DNA of 64,000 nt from Cannabis sativa (Eukaryota; Streptophyta; Magnoliopsida; Rosales; Cannabaceae): assembly GCF_029168945.1 (NCBI RefSeq), contig NC_083602.1:66980600-67044599 (forward strand), read 5' to 3'. This document shows, one piece after another, positions 11,984-25,060 of this stretch. The notes under the pieces were generated by a model. That model was not told the DNA's origin, made no database searches, and saw nothing but the letters and a program-made list of their open reading frames with translations. A program made the translations under genes and the position numbers. Positions within the stretch are counted from its first letter, which is position 1, and the number at the start of each line of letters is the position of its first letter.

Positions 11984-11988
11984 CTAGG
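11984..11988. repeat. target-site duplication CTAGG (left copy, element H)
   Basis: CTAGG directly before the LTR start TGTTGG at 11989. The identical five bases occur at 41213-41217 directly after the LTR end CCCAACA at 41212. A 5-bp duplication is normal for LTR retrotransposons and shows that 11989-41212 is one insertion plus whatever later entered it. Confidence 0.88.
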
Positions 11989-13860
11989 TGTTGGAAATAT
12001 TTTACCAGGATCTAGATTTACTACCATGTATGTTTCATTAACATCCTAATATGAATTCTAAAAAAATGAAATTAAACACATATAAAGTTTAGGAAACCTT
12101 AGATTGGGTGAAGCGGAATATAATGACTCCTCCTGTTCAGATCTCTAGCCCTTGATTCCTTTTTGTAGCAGAGAAAAATCAAGATCTGAACCTGGATCTC
12201 TTTCTCTCCTTCCTTGATGCTAATTCTCCTTCTTGTTGATTGGATTCTTCACAATCTTCCACACTATGATTGAGATACCACTTGATATGTGTGGGCACTC
12301 ACTCTTTCACTCAAGGTTCAAAAATTGAAGAAGAAAAGAGAAGAAGAAGTGGCGGTTAGGGTAAACAGAAAGAGGCTCAGTTTTCATCTGACAAAGTTAA
12401 GTGCGAATGTGAGCCATCACTATCTATTTATAGGTAACCACCTAGGTTTAGATTAGAATTATTTGGCATTAAAATAATAGAAAAATAAATGGTAATTGCT
12501 TATTGTGGCCGGCCATAGGATTGTGGATTGGGCCCACTTTGCAATTTTGCCATTTTGTCATTTTTCAATCCCATTTTCTCAAACACGCCAATTTTCAAAT
12601 TTAACCACTTAAATACCAATTCCAACTATTTAATAACAAAAAATTAATTATTAAATAATATTTTCATTTAATATATTTATTAATTAGACATATAAAGTCT
12701 CTTAATTAATAAATAAAACCTAGAATCTCTTTTCTTCACAATTTTGCCCTTGCTTAGTGAAAAATCATAAATTAGACATAGTCTAACTTTAGAATTATAA
12801 TTGATTAATTAAAATCAATTAACTAAGTCTTACAAGCAGTACGGTCTCAACTAGTATGGGGACCATGAGCCTATATAACCGAGCTTCCAATAAGCCGAAC
12901 CGAATTTACCAAGTAAATTCCCTAACTTATTAATTCTTTATTGAATCCACTCTTAGAACTTGGAATTGCACTCTCAGTTATATAGAACGCTCTATATGTT
13001 CCACGATATAGATACGCTATTAATTATCCATTGTTATAATCCTAATTTCATCAATGATCCTCTAATAGATGATCTACATTGAATAGGGACTAAATTACTG
13101 TTAGACCCTTCAATGTATTTTATCTTTAAAACACTTAGCTCCGTATAAATGATATTTCAGCGAAGTGAAATGAGTACTCAACCATTTATCTCTGTTTAGC
13201 CAAGCTCAAAGGATATCATCGTTTCACTTCTAAATATCTATAGAAGTTATAGATTCCATATCTATGTTTATCACTCCCACTCAATTATACTATCATGTTC
13301 CCAAAATGTACGTATCACCCTGACCCAAAAGTAGGCTTAACTAACAAATCAAAGAACATGTATAATACTCTTGAGATCGAACCTAATCATATCAGGATTA
13401 AGATCATTTGATCTAGGATCAACAAGTGATATTGAATTGAATAGATATTACGGTAAATTCTAACATATCTAATCAAATTTCAATATCGGTCCCTTCCGAT
13501 GTATACTCCATACATCCGATACTGGTAAACTTTGCCAATGCCCTGGAAAGGACATAACACTTATCCAAGGTGTAAGAATACCTATCGCTGATTATCATGC
13601 CAGTCTAAATTCAGTGAACTGACAAATCAGGGAATTAAACTTTCGAACATATAATCAAGATTATATTCCACCGTGCTGACAACATTATAATCATTAATAA
13701 AAAATATATGTTCTGGACTTAAATAGAATTTTTACATTATATATATAATCATGAAATAAATCATGTGAATCATGCAACATAAAATGTTATTTCTGATCTT
13801 TATTAACTAGTAAATCTGATTATATTAAAATGGGTTTTATTTAGGGCACAGAACCCAACA
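11989..13860 (-). repeat. element H 3' LTR (1872 bp)
   Basis: Plus-strand ends are TGTTGGAAATATTTTACC and GAACCCAACA. It closely matches 39345-41212 by eye, with mostly point changes. Next to it (13861-13875) is the complement of the polypurine tract, which makes this the 3' LTR. Confidence 0.9.
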
Positions 13861-16520
13861 AACTCCCACTTGCACTAATATAAAACAAAAAGTGCATTTT
13901 AAATAATTTCAACACCTTGATATACAAATCAAGTGTAGTGGTAGTATACTCCTCGTAATAGGATCTGACAGGTTGTATTAACCACAACCTTTTCTCCACC
14001 ATTACTCTTCCTTAATCACAAAATTCTTGATAATGTGAAATTCCTCTCTATATGTCTACTCTCTTGGGATAATGGATTCTATACTTTCGGCAACTACTTT
14101 TTGGTTAATCAGGAAGTAACACTAGTAGTTAAGAAATGTTGGAACAGTGCCAAAAATGTATAGAACTTTCCTTAGACTGAATAAGTACCTTTCCTGCAAC
14201 TTTAACATCCAGTCTCTCTCTGGTAGACTTAGCGACTTCAGATAGGTTTTTACACTTCTCCAAAATCACTACTCCACCCCTAGAGTAATCACCATCTCAT
14301 CAGCAGACCTTCTAGCACTAAGGCAAGTCTAGAATTCTGATTTGGAGTAGTCTAAGAGTATTAAATACACCCTTATTGACTAACATATAGTTCCTCTTCT
14401 TGATCTTAACATTTACTTGATTGTCTTCCAATGTTCCTTTCCTAGATTAATCTGATACCTACTCATTACTCCCACTCAACAGTAGGTGTCTGGTCTAAGG
14501 CATACTAAAGCATATCTGAGACCTCTCACTGTTGGTTTAAAGAATTATTTTATGGCTTTATCTTTTCTGGAATAGTTGAGACTTTTCCTCAGATAAATAA
14601 ATCTATGTCTAGAAGTCGAGAATGTTCTATAGATTGCCATTAGAAAAGAAAATGCTACAACATCTTGCTAAAGTAAGATGCTTGCACTAGAGTAAGTAAT
14701 TAACCAGGTATACCAGGTTTAGATAAACTCAAACCTATAATACTAGGAACAGGAAGTTTTGATAAGTCCATTGAATAGACCTTCAAACAAAAATTTCCTT
14801 TCTTGTCCTTGTAATAGAAAACTTTTGGTTATTCCACATGAATGGTTTTAACCATAGTTCTCTTGGCTTTACTTCTTAGTTTCTTATTTTGACAATCCAT
14901 TACTTATTTAAACTCACAATGGATTTTAATCACTAGTGTCTTCCAAGTCATAACAGGGTGAGTTCCTTGAAACCCTCCCACTACGACAAGGTACCGTGAA
15001 TTATGTCTAAGAAAACTAAATGGTATTGACCTCTTCGGTTGTGTTAAGACAACAGAGGCAGTGGGATCATCATATGTAGAATAAGATGATAGAACACTTT
15101 TGGAATCAAGAAAAAATATCTCCTTTATTTGCTACTTTATTTTCAAACTTAGTCATTTTCTTAGAAAAGTAGTATTTGTTTAAACAAACACTTTCTTATC
15201 TAATGACTATGGGATGATCCACCCCTAATCACTTAGAATAGCTAACAAACATGCAAATCTTGGTTAACAGTTCTAGCTTTTCTTAAGATTACGATTAGGT
15301 CATCCATGAATCTAGTAATGGTTTATACTAAGTACACAACCATTTCATCATTCTGAAATTTTCTTATCACTAGGGTATATCCCTAGAAGGACTTAGGCAA
15401 CGACTAGTAACTAATCATCAATATGCAAATCGAATTTCAGGGGAGGTAAGGTTGGATATAATTCAAAATTCAACTTAATGATCTTTGAACTGCATATCTA
15501 CTAACTATTTCTCCACCCCTATCAGTTCGCAAGATCTTCAACCACTTACCTAAATGGTTTTTCACCATTTCTAGAAATTCATGAAATTTTTCAAACATTT
15601 CAAATTTCTTTGCATAAGGTAAAATCTAGAGTGATCGTCTTAAGAATATAACGAAAACTCATATCCACCCTTGAATGTACATCCATCTGCGAATGAGATG
15701 ATTATACTTTCAGTGGATATATGGAAATTGACTCTTTGCAGAGATTGATCTTGTCAAAACCACTATGAACAAGATACAAATGCCATAGATTTATAAAATA
15801 TGTGGTTGTGTCTTTTGATGACTTAGGTTTAGTTACATCAAAGAGTTCTTAGAATAGTGCAAGTGGATCCTGGTCACAGAATACTAAACTCATATTCCAT
15901 ACTAACATACAGTTTGAATCCATTGATAGAAAATGGTTATTAAACACTTGTGAAAGTGTACCTGTATTGTATTCTGGAAATAGAAATATAAAATTTCTAT
16001 TTGGAATCTAAAATTTAAAGTCAAAGACTTAAATTATACCAAATATAATGAGTAATTCTTCTTTCTTGGACCACCACTACTAGTCTAACTCTAAGTCTGA
16101 TTTGCATAAAGCAAACATATTACAAGTAGGAGATTCTAAGATTGAGGATTTATATCATTTCGGGATAGAATGTCGGGAATATAATCATATTGGTCATTCA
16201 ATTTCTTAAGAGAAAATAGAATGACATTGTATGATTTATAAACCATTTATCCAATGATATATTATGTAAGCTAATTCAAAATGAATAAGCTAAGAGGAAT
16301 AAGGATCATTTTGAATTTAAATAAAAATCCACCGATGCTCTGATTAGTGAGAGTCAAAGTTATTCTTATTTATATAATCATCTTGTTTCATATTGTAAAT
16401 ACTTGTCTAAGGTGTCATCAATTGATGAACAGCTAGATGTTGCATTTACAATATTCATCTATCGAGATCTAACACTATTATGTTTGTCTAATGGATGACA
16501 ATCCATTAGGGATTTGTCCC
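13861..16520 (-). pseudogene. element H internal 3' half: copia RT/RNase H remnants
   Basis: Non-coding today. It aligns with 1-805 and with 33000-35328 reversed: for example the VGVMSRYQIN segment lies near 14450-14480 on the minus strand. The polypurine tract complement is at 13861-13875. Many stops and indels are present. No integrase or gag motif was recognised. Confidence 0.65.
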
Positions 16521-16699
16521 ATAAAAAAATTAGCCAAGTTAGACCAACAATGAAGATTCGAAGTTAAACTACAATAATAACAGAAAATAACATGGCGCAA
16601 TATAAATTCACACACAATTCAGAAATTATCAAGCATTTAGCAAATAACAAAGACATGTGAAAATACAAAACAAGCATATCTTAAATAATTTCTAAGGTT

Positions 16700-17100
16700 T
16701 CCAACAAACTGATACAGTGTCCCGGTAGGCAAGAGTCAAAGTATCATTCATTGAATAGAGTTGTCAGCTCATCTAAAATGCAAACCATTCTAGCAACCTT
16801 TAATTCGATCAAAATAAGAATCCAACGTTGTCCCGGTAGGCGAGAGTCAAGGTTATTCTCATTTTATGAGCTTCCACCATTGTTTCATGTTTTATAAGTT
16901 TATCTCTAAGTAGTCACCGTAGGGGAGAGTCTAATAGAGACAAAAACTTACAAAACACTTATCAAATGAGATCTTACGGTGTTAAATGCGTTCAACGAAT
17001 AATCATCCATAAGGGGGACGAAGTCTAGCATCTCGAGGTTATATTGAAAACATTTAACTCTTGTAAGACCAACAATGGAGATAGAATATCCTTATAACTA
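16700..17100 (-). promoter_or_regulatory. conserved leader block, element H copy
   Basis: Minus-strand copy of the block best seen at 53995-54375. It carries two copies of the GACTCTCGCCTACCGGGAC-type repeat (complements at about 16730 and 16830) and the ACCAACAATGGAGAT border near 17070. The mini-hairpins present in the other copies are degraded here. Confidence 0.55.
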
Positions 17101-18230
17101 AAAGCTCATTATTTTAAAGAGTTGCATTTTCTTCTAATATTTATTTTAAAAATATATATATTTATTTAATTAAAATTCACATTTAGAATGAAAAATTTTA
17201 AATACAAATTTTAATTTAATATATATAAATTATACTTAGATGGATATGAAAATAACATGAATTATTTCCATCTTAGTAATAATTTCCAATAAATATTTAG
17301 AAAATTATTCAATTTAAGTTGTTTCAAAATTAATTTAAATTAATTTACAGCTCAAATTTAATTTTCTATAAATATATATTGCATTTCAAAAAATTAAAGT
17401 ATTTAAGAATACAATTTTCGAAAATTGCTCTAAAATAAAATAAAATAAATCCTGAAAAAATTATTCTAATTTTATGTTGCCCAAAATTAATTAATAAAAA
17501 TTAATTTTCAACAAAAATATAATTTTTCTATTTAATTAAATATTAAGAAAAAATTTCAAATATTTAAGTATCATGATGAAATCAACTTAAATATTAATTT
17601 TCTATTTAATTAAATACACTAAAAAAATACTTCAAGCAAAACAGATAATATCTATATAGACTTTCATTGATTGATTATTTTATTTTCTAATTATAATATA
17701 TTTTAGCTCATTTATTTTAATTAATCATTAAATGAAAAAATCATTGATTTAAGTTAGTCCAAAATTAAAATAAATAATTTTCAACTTTAATCTATTTTTC
17801 AAATAATATTGAAATTTTTTGCATTTAAATAAAAAATACATTTTTGAATATATAAAAAAATGATTAATAAAATAAAATAAAATATATTTTGAAAATTATT
17901 CAAATTTAAGCTACTTGAAATAACATTTCAAACTTAAAATACTTTTCTATTTAATTAAATATCATGAAAATAATAATATTTAATTATGAAGAATGAAATC
18001 AACTTAAATATTTAATTTTCAATTTAATTAAATGTATTAAATATAAGAATTAAATAATTAAGTATAAAAGAAACTTAATTATTAATTCTAATTTAATACT
18101 AGGGAAAAATATTCTATAATTAAGTTGGTCCAAAATTAATTAAAATAAATAATTAATTTACAACTTAAAATATTTTCCTAATTAAATATTAGAAAATATA
18201 ATTAGTACTAGAAATAACTATCTGGAATAT
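17101..18230 (-). other. AT-rich leader of element H, first part
   Basis: Very AT-rich sequence (mainly TTAATTAAA and AATATTTAAG patterns) with no reading frame. It aligns, reversed, with 30900-32090 and 53000-53950, so it is a standing part of the family's long leader. It continues at 37253 after the nested composite. Confidence 0.7.
18226..18230. repeat. target-site duplication AATAT (left copy, nested composite)
   Basis: AATAT directly before TGTTGGG at 18231, repeated at 37248-37252 directly after TCCAACA. It shows that the outermost LTRs of the composite (18231 start, 37247 end) came from one insertion into the leader of H. Confidence 0.8.
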
Positions 18231-19824
18231 TGTTGGGTTTTATTCCCTAAATAAAACTCATTTCAATATAATCAGATTTACTTATTAATATAGATCACAA
18301 ATAACATTTAATGTTGCATGGTTCACATGATTTATTTCATGATTATATGTACATAATGTATAAATTCATCTGAAACCCTTTTCACATACTTGATCCTGTT
18401 TATTGTGCTGTCAACACATTGGAAAGTAAACATGACTATGTGAATAAAGTTTCCTAGATTTATCGTACATAGGGTTTTACCGATATGATACTCTACAACA
18501 AACAGTTTACTCGCATTTGGAGTAGTGCTATGTTCTTTCCGCAGCATTGGTTAAAGTAAAGCTGTGTTGGATGCATGGAGTATGCATCGGAAGGGACCGA
18601 TATTGAACTTTGACTTAGATTTATTAAACTTACCGTAATATCTATTCAAGTCAATATCGCCTAGTTGATCCTAGATCAAATGTTCTTAATCCTGTTATGA
18701 TTAGGCTCAATCTTGAAAGGCTATTCGTGTTCTTTGATTTGTTAGTTAAGCCTACTTTTAGGTCAGGGTGATACGTACATTTTGGGAACACTAGAAAGGT
18801 AATTGAGTGAGCGCTACCATAAACATGGAATCTATAGCTTCTATCCGGCGAATAGTAAGCAAAGGATGATCTCCTTCGAGCTTGACCAAACGAACATAAA
18901 TGGTGGAGTACTCATTTCACATAAGTCGAAATATCATTTATACTGGGTCAAGTGTTTTAAGGAATAAATACATTGTAAGGTGTAACTGTGTAATTTAATC
19001 CCCATACACGTGTAGATCATTCATATAGAGGATCATTGATCACATTAGGATTATGACAATGGATAACTAATGATGTGTCTATATGGTGGAACATATAGAG
19101 CATTCTATATACTGAGAGTGCAATTCTAAGTTCTATGCGTGGATTCAACGAAGAATTAATAAGTTAGTGAATTTTAGTGCTAAATTCTTGATCTACTTAT
19201 TGGAAGCTCGGTTATATAGACCCATGGTCCCCCCACTAGTTGAGATAATATTGCTTGTAAGACTCATGTAATTGGTTTTGATTAATCAATTATAATTCTC
19301 AAATTAGACTATGTCTTTTTGTGAATTTTTCACTAAGTGGGTGGCGAAATTGTAAAGAAAGAGTTTATAGGGGCATATTTGTTAATTATGATACTTTGTA
19401 TGGTTCAATTAATAAATATGATAAATGACAATATTATTTAATAATTATTTATAGTTATTAAATAGTTAGAATTGGCATTTAAATGGTTGAATTAGAAAAT
19501 TGGCATTTTTGAGAAAATCGTATGCGTAAAAGGTGTAAAACTGCAAAATTGCAAAAAGTGAGGCCCAAATCCACTATGATAAAATTAGGGCCTGCCACTT
19601 TTGTAGGAAATTTAAACTGATATTTTTATTATTTTAATGCCAAATAATTCAAACCTAACCCTAGTGGAATGCTATAAATAGATAGTGAAGGCTTCAGGAA
19701 AATTACACTTAAATTTTCTATTTTTCCTTCAGAGAAAAACCTGAGCCTTTCTCTCTCCCTATCTTTAGCTGCCACTTCTTCTTTCTCTTCCCTCTTGAAT
19801 TTCGAAATTCTTAGTGTATGAGTA
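18231..19824 (+). repeat. composite 5' LTR(+), first 1594 bp
   Basis: Starts TGTTGGGTTTTATTCCC and follows 35329-37247 until AGTGTATGAGTA. It then abuts TGTTAGAATTTATTTTACC, the end of an LTR in the opposite direction. About 314 bp of the LTR end are missing at this point; the last 190 bp or so reappear at 28691-28878. Confidence 0.82.
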
Positions 19825-21756
19825 TGTTAGAATTTATTTTACCAGGATCTTAGATCTACTCACAAGTATGTTTATTAACATCCTAAATATGAACTTTCTA
19901 AAACGATGAAATAAACACATATAAAGTTTAAGAAAACTTACATTGGGTGCAGCGGAATATAATGACTCCTTCCGTTCGTATAATCTTTAGCCGATTCCTT
20001 CGTAGCAGAGCATTCACTATCAATATTCGAACTTGGATCTCTTCTCCGAATCTTGATGCTGAAACTCCTTTGTTGATGATCTTTCTTCACGATCTTCCTC
20101 ACTATGATGGAGGTATCACTTTATGTGTGTGGGCACTACTCAAATCACTAAGGATTTCGAAATTCTAAGGAAGAAGAGAGAGAGTGGTCAGCTAAAGATA
20201 GGGAGAGAGAAGGCTCAGTTTTTTTTTGATTCAGAAAGTCTGAAGAAAAGTGTTATTTTCCTGAAGCCTTAACTATCTATTTATAGCATTCCACTAGGGT
20301 TAGATTTGAATTATATGGCATTAAAATAATGAAAAAATCAATATACATATAGGTGGCCGGCCATACATAAGTGGATTGGGCCTTGGGTTTTGCAATTTTG
20401 CAATTTTACCACCTTTTGTATCTGATTTTCTCAAAAATGTCAATTTCCTAATTCAAACATTTAAATGCCAATTCTAACTATTTAATAACTATAAATAATT
20501 TTTAAATAATATTGTCATTTATCATATTTATTAATTGAACCATACAAAGTATCATAATTAACAAATATGCCCCTATAAACTCTTTCTTTACAATTTCGCC
20601 CTTACTTAGTGAAGAATTCACAAATAGACATAGTCTAATTTGAGAATTATAATTGATTAATCAAAACCAATTACATGAGTCTTACAAGCAATATTATCTC
20701 AACTAAAGCTGGGTGACCATGGGTCTATATAACCGAGCTTCCAATAAGTATGCATCAAGAATTTAGCACTAAAATTCACTAACTTATTAATTCTTCAGTT
20801 GAATCCACGCATAGAACTTAGAATTGCACTCTCAAAGATATAGAATGCTCTATATGTTCCACCATATAGACACATCATTAGTTATCCATTGTTATAATCC
20901 TAATGTGATCAATGTTCTATCCATGAATGATCCTACACCGTAAAGTGATTAAATTACCGTTACACCCCTACAATGTATTTATCTCCTTAAAACACACTCT
21001 TTTGACCCGTATAAATGATACATTTCAGCCTTATGTGAAATGAGAATCTACCAATTGTTTATATTCGTTTGGTCAAGGTCGAAGGAGATCATCCTTTGGC
21101 TTACTATTCGCTGCATGTAAGCTATAGCATTCCATGTTTATGATAGCGCTCCCACTCCACCACTTGGTACCGTGTTCCCAAAAAGTGTGAGCGTATCACC
21201 CCGACCAAAAGGCAGTTTAACTAACAATTCAAGGAACACGAATAGCCTTTCAAGATTGAGCCTAATCATATCAGATTAAGATCATTTGATCTAGGATCAA
21301 CTACGCGATATTGACTTGAATAGATTTTACTAAAAGAAGTTTCCAATTAAATCTTAGTCAAAGTTCATTGACTTTCTCCTTCCTACGATGCATACTCCAT
21401 GCATTCAACTCCGAGCTTTACTTTAACCAATATTCCCGGGAAAGAACATAGTAGCTTCTCCAAATACAAGTGAACTTACTGTTGTAGATTATCATACGCA
21501 GCCTCGTGTCCGATAAATCTAGAAACTTTATTCACATAGCCATGTTTACTTTCCAATGTAAATTCGACGATCCCGCACTAAACAAAGGATCAAGCATGTG
21601 AAAAGGGTTTCAGATGAATTTATACATTATGTACATATAATCATGAAATAAATCATGTGAAATTCATGCAATACATTAAATGTTATTTCGATCAATATTA
21701 ATAGTAAATCCGATTATATTGAAATGAGTTTTATTTAGTATGCATAAAACCCAACA
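19825..21756 (-). repeat. inner minus element 3' LTR (1932 bp)
   Basis: Plus-strand ends TGTTAGAATTTATTTTACC and AAAACCCAACA, followed by the polypurine tract complement AACTCCCACTTGCAC (21757-21771). It is a full-length LTR of the same family as 11989-13860, but with local scrambled patches. Confidence 0.85.
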
Positions 21757-24679
21757 AACTCCCACTTGCACTAATATAAAACAAAAAGTGCGTTTCAAAT
21801 AATCTTCATCACCTTGATATACAAATCAAGTGTAGTCTAAGAGTAAACTCCTCAGGTACAGATTCGAAAGGTTGAAATTCAAACACAAACATTTTCCACC
21901 ATTACTCTTCTAATCACAAAATCATTGATAATGTGAAATTCTCCATATGTCTACTTTCTTCTGACTGAGATATCGGATTCTATACCTTTGGCAACTATGT
22001 TTTATTAATCAAAAGAAATTCGCACTTCCCCACTTAAGGCAAATTAGAATGGTGCCAAAGATGGCAGAATTTCTTAGATCGGTAGGCACCTCCTGTTTCC
22101 TACTTTAACATTCAGCCTTCTCCGGTAGCACGCTAGAGATTTCGATAGGTTTATCTACACTTCTCCAAAATCACTATTCCACCCCTGCAGTAACCACCAT
22201 CTTATCAGAACGATTGACTAGGGCACTAAAGGCAAATTTCAAAGATTCATGACAGTGTTGTTGCATTAGCCCAAGAAGTTTTAAACACACTCCTTATAGA
22301 CTAACATACAGTTCCTCAAACTTTATCTTTAAGATTTACTGTCTTCAATTTGTTGTTCACCGGCCACCTACTGAATGGATTCTGACCTACTCAATAAATT
22401 CTGTTATAGTGTTCAGGTATAAGTGTATACAAAAGCATATCTAAGTTACTCTCATCGTTGATGTAAGAAATTTTTTCATATTCTTTCTTAGTTTTCATTC
22501 GGAATAGTTGTTTAACATTACTTTTCCTTAGATAAATAAAATCTATACCTGCCAAGAAGCTCGTGAAGCTTCTGTAGATTGCCATTAGAAAGGAAAATGC
22601 TTCAAAGATCTTACTAAAGTAAGTTGTATTGCATTAGAGGTATCAAATTTTCAGTATAACCACAAGCCATAGGTTTGAGATAAACTCAAACCTATAATAC
22701 AGAATTAAAGTGAGTTTTGTTGTCCATTGAATGGACTTATAAACAAAAATTTCCCTTTATGTCCTTGTAATAGTAGTAAACTTTAGTTATTCCATGTGAC
22801 AATGGATTAAACAATTAAGTTCTATTCACGTAATATGTCTTCAGTTTCTGTTATCTTGACAATCCATTACTTGTTTAAACTCACAATGGATTTTAATCCA
22901 CTAAGGTCTCTTCCCAAGTCATAAGAAGGTGAGCCTCTTGGGAATTCCTCCCCACTACGTTCTATTGTAAGGTACCGTGAATTATGTCTAAGAAAATGGT
23001 ATTAACCATGCTTGGTTGTGACAAGACAATGAGGCAAGGGGATCATCATATGTTATATAAGATGATAGAACACTTTGGAATTCAAGAATTAAATATTCTC
23101 ATTTGCTGACTTAATTGATCTTTTCGTAATTTAGTCATTCTCTAGAAAAGTATCTATCACATCGCCCGTGAACAAACACTTTCTTATCTATCTGACAATG
23201 GGATGGGTCCACTCGTCCTACTCACTTAGAATAGCTAAGAAACCATGGCCAACAGCTCTACTTTTCTTAAATATCTGATTAGGTCATCCATGAATCTTAG
23301 CAGTAATGATTTACATTATATACAGTTCATTACATCATTCGGTCAAACTGTATTACCAGATGCAGCAACCACTAAGAATTAATCATCATTCATGCAATGA
23401 ACCCTCGGGAGTGTGTTTGGATATAATCTCCAAAATCAAATTATGACTCTTCGAACCGCATATCAACTAACTATTCGTCCACATGGTCTACATGCCAAGA
23501 TCTTAATGCACTTCCTTACCTTAATGGTTTTAACTACTGCTAGAAATTTAAGAAATTTTCAAAACATTTCCAAATTTCTTTGCATAAGGTATAATCTAGA
23601 GTGGATCGTTTTAAGAATGGCTAACGAAAAATCATATTCCACGCCGAATGTAATCCATCAGATAGATGAACTATCGTCGTTGATATAGGCATTATTAACT
23701 CTTTCGAGAAAGATTGATCTTGTCAAAATCCACTATGAACAAGGTTACAAATGCCATAGATTGTAAATGCAGTGCTGTCTATGATGACATAGGTTTAAAA
23801 GTTACATCAAAGAGTTCTTAGAATACGCAAATAGTGGATCCCCGGTCACTGGGCTGCACCTTAACTCATATTCCATACGCTACTAATCCATCAATGTAAG
23901 ATGGATATTTGCAAACACTTGAGAAAGTGTAACCGTCATTGATTCGTATTCGAGGAATTAGAAATGTTGCTGGGGAATAAATTCTCTATTTGACTCTATA
24001 ATTAAATTGTCAAAGACTTGAATTCAACCAAATATAATGAGTACTTCTTCTGGACCACCACTATTAATACAAACTCTAAGTCAGATTATGCTCCATACAT
24101 GAATAGAGATTTCTAAGATCGAGGATTTATATCAGGGGAATAGAATTTCGTGATTATAATAAGAACATAAGCGATGCCATTTAATTTCTTAAAGAAAATA
24201 GTAATGACATGAAATGATTTATGTATCTCATTCATCCAATGACATATTATTGTCTAATTCGAAATGAATAAGCTAAGAGGAATTAGATAATTTCGTTTAT
24301 ATAAGAATCCAACGATGCTTCGACAGCGAAAGACAAAGTAATCTTATTTATGTAATCTTCGTTTGCTCATATTGTAGCGTTATTAGTCTGAAGGTATCAT
24401 CAATTGATGAACAAATTTACGTCGCATATACTAATACTTATCATTCGAGATCTTACACTATTTATGTATGTCTAATGGTGAAAACTAATAGATTTATCTC
24501 ATTAGAAAACAAACATGTTAGATCAACAATGAAGATTCGAAATTAAACTACAATTTAATAACGTAAAATAACATGGTTCAATATAAATTCATTGTTACAC
24601 ACCTCGTAAATTATAAACATATAGCAAGTAGAATGACAAGGAAAATACTAAAACATACAAACCTAGATAATTTCCAAGG

Positions 24680-25060
24680 TTTTTCAACAAATCGATATAA
24701 GAGTTCTGTTTAGGCGAGAGTCGCATCATCCATTGAATGGGAAGTTGCCGCCCTCATCTAAAATGATAACCATTCTAGCATAATCTTTTATTCGATCAAG
24801 ATTGGAATTCCAAAGTTGTCCCTGTTTAGGCGAGAGTCAAGGGGCAATTCTATTCTATGAAGCTTCCACCACTGTTCACATAATTTCCAAGTCAAGTATG
24901 GTCGCCACCATTGCAAGTGATCTATACCATGTAGAAAACACTTACAAACTACTTATCATTCGAGATTAAACGGCAAGGCGGAATTGGCTAACGAACGTTC
25001 CTCCATCGGGGTGAGGATTACACACTAAAACAAACGCGGCAAAACCTACAATGGAGATCG
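24680..25060 (-). promoter_or_regulatory. conserved leader block, inner minus element copy
   Basis: Minus-strand copy of the block at 53995-54375. The repeat of GACTCTCGCCTAAAC type occurs twice (complements near 24710 and 24825), with a GTTCCTCC hairpin remnant near 24998. The Cassandra-independent spacing of the two repeats is close to that in element D. Confidence 0.55.

Noticed and set aside
17101..18230. AT-rich stretch as a replication origin or matrix attachment region
   Set aside because: It is simply the family's leader, repeated in each element. No specific motif supports another role.
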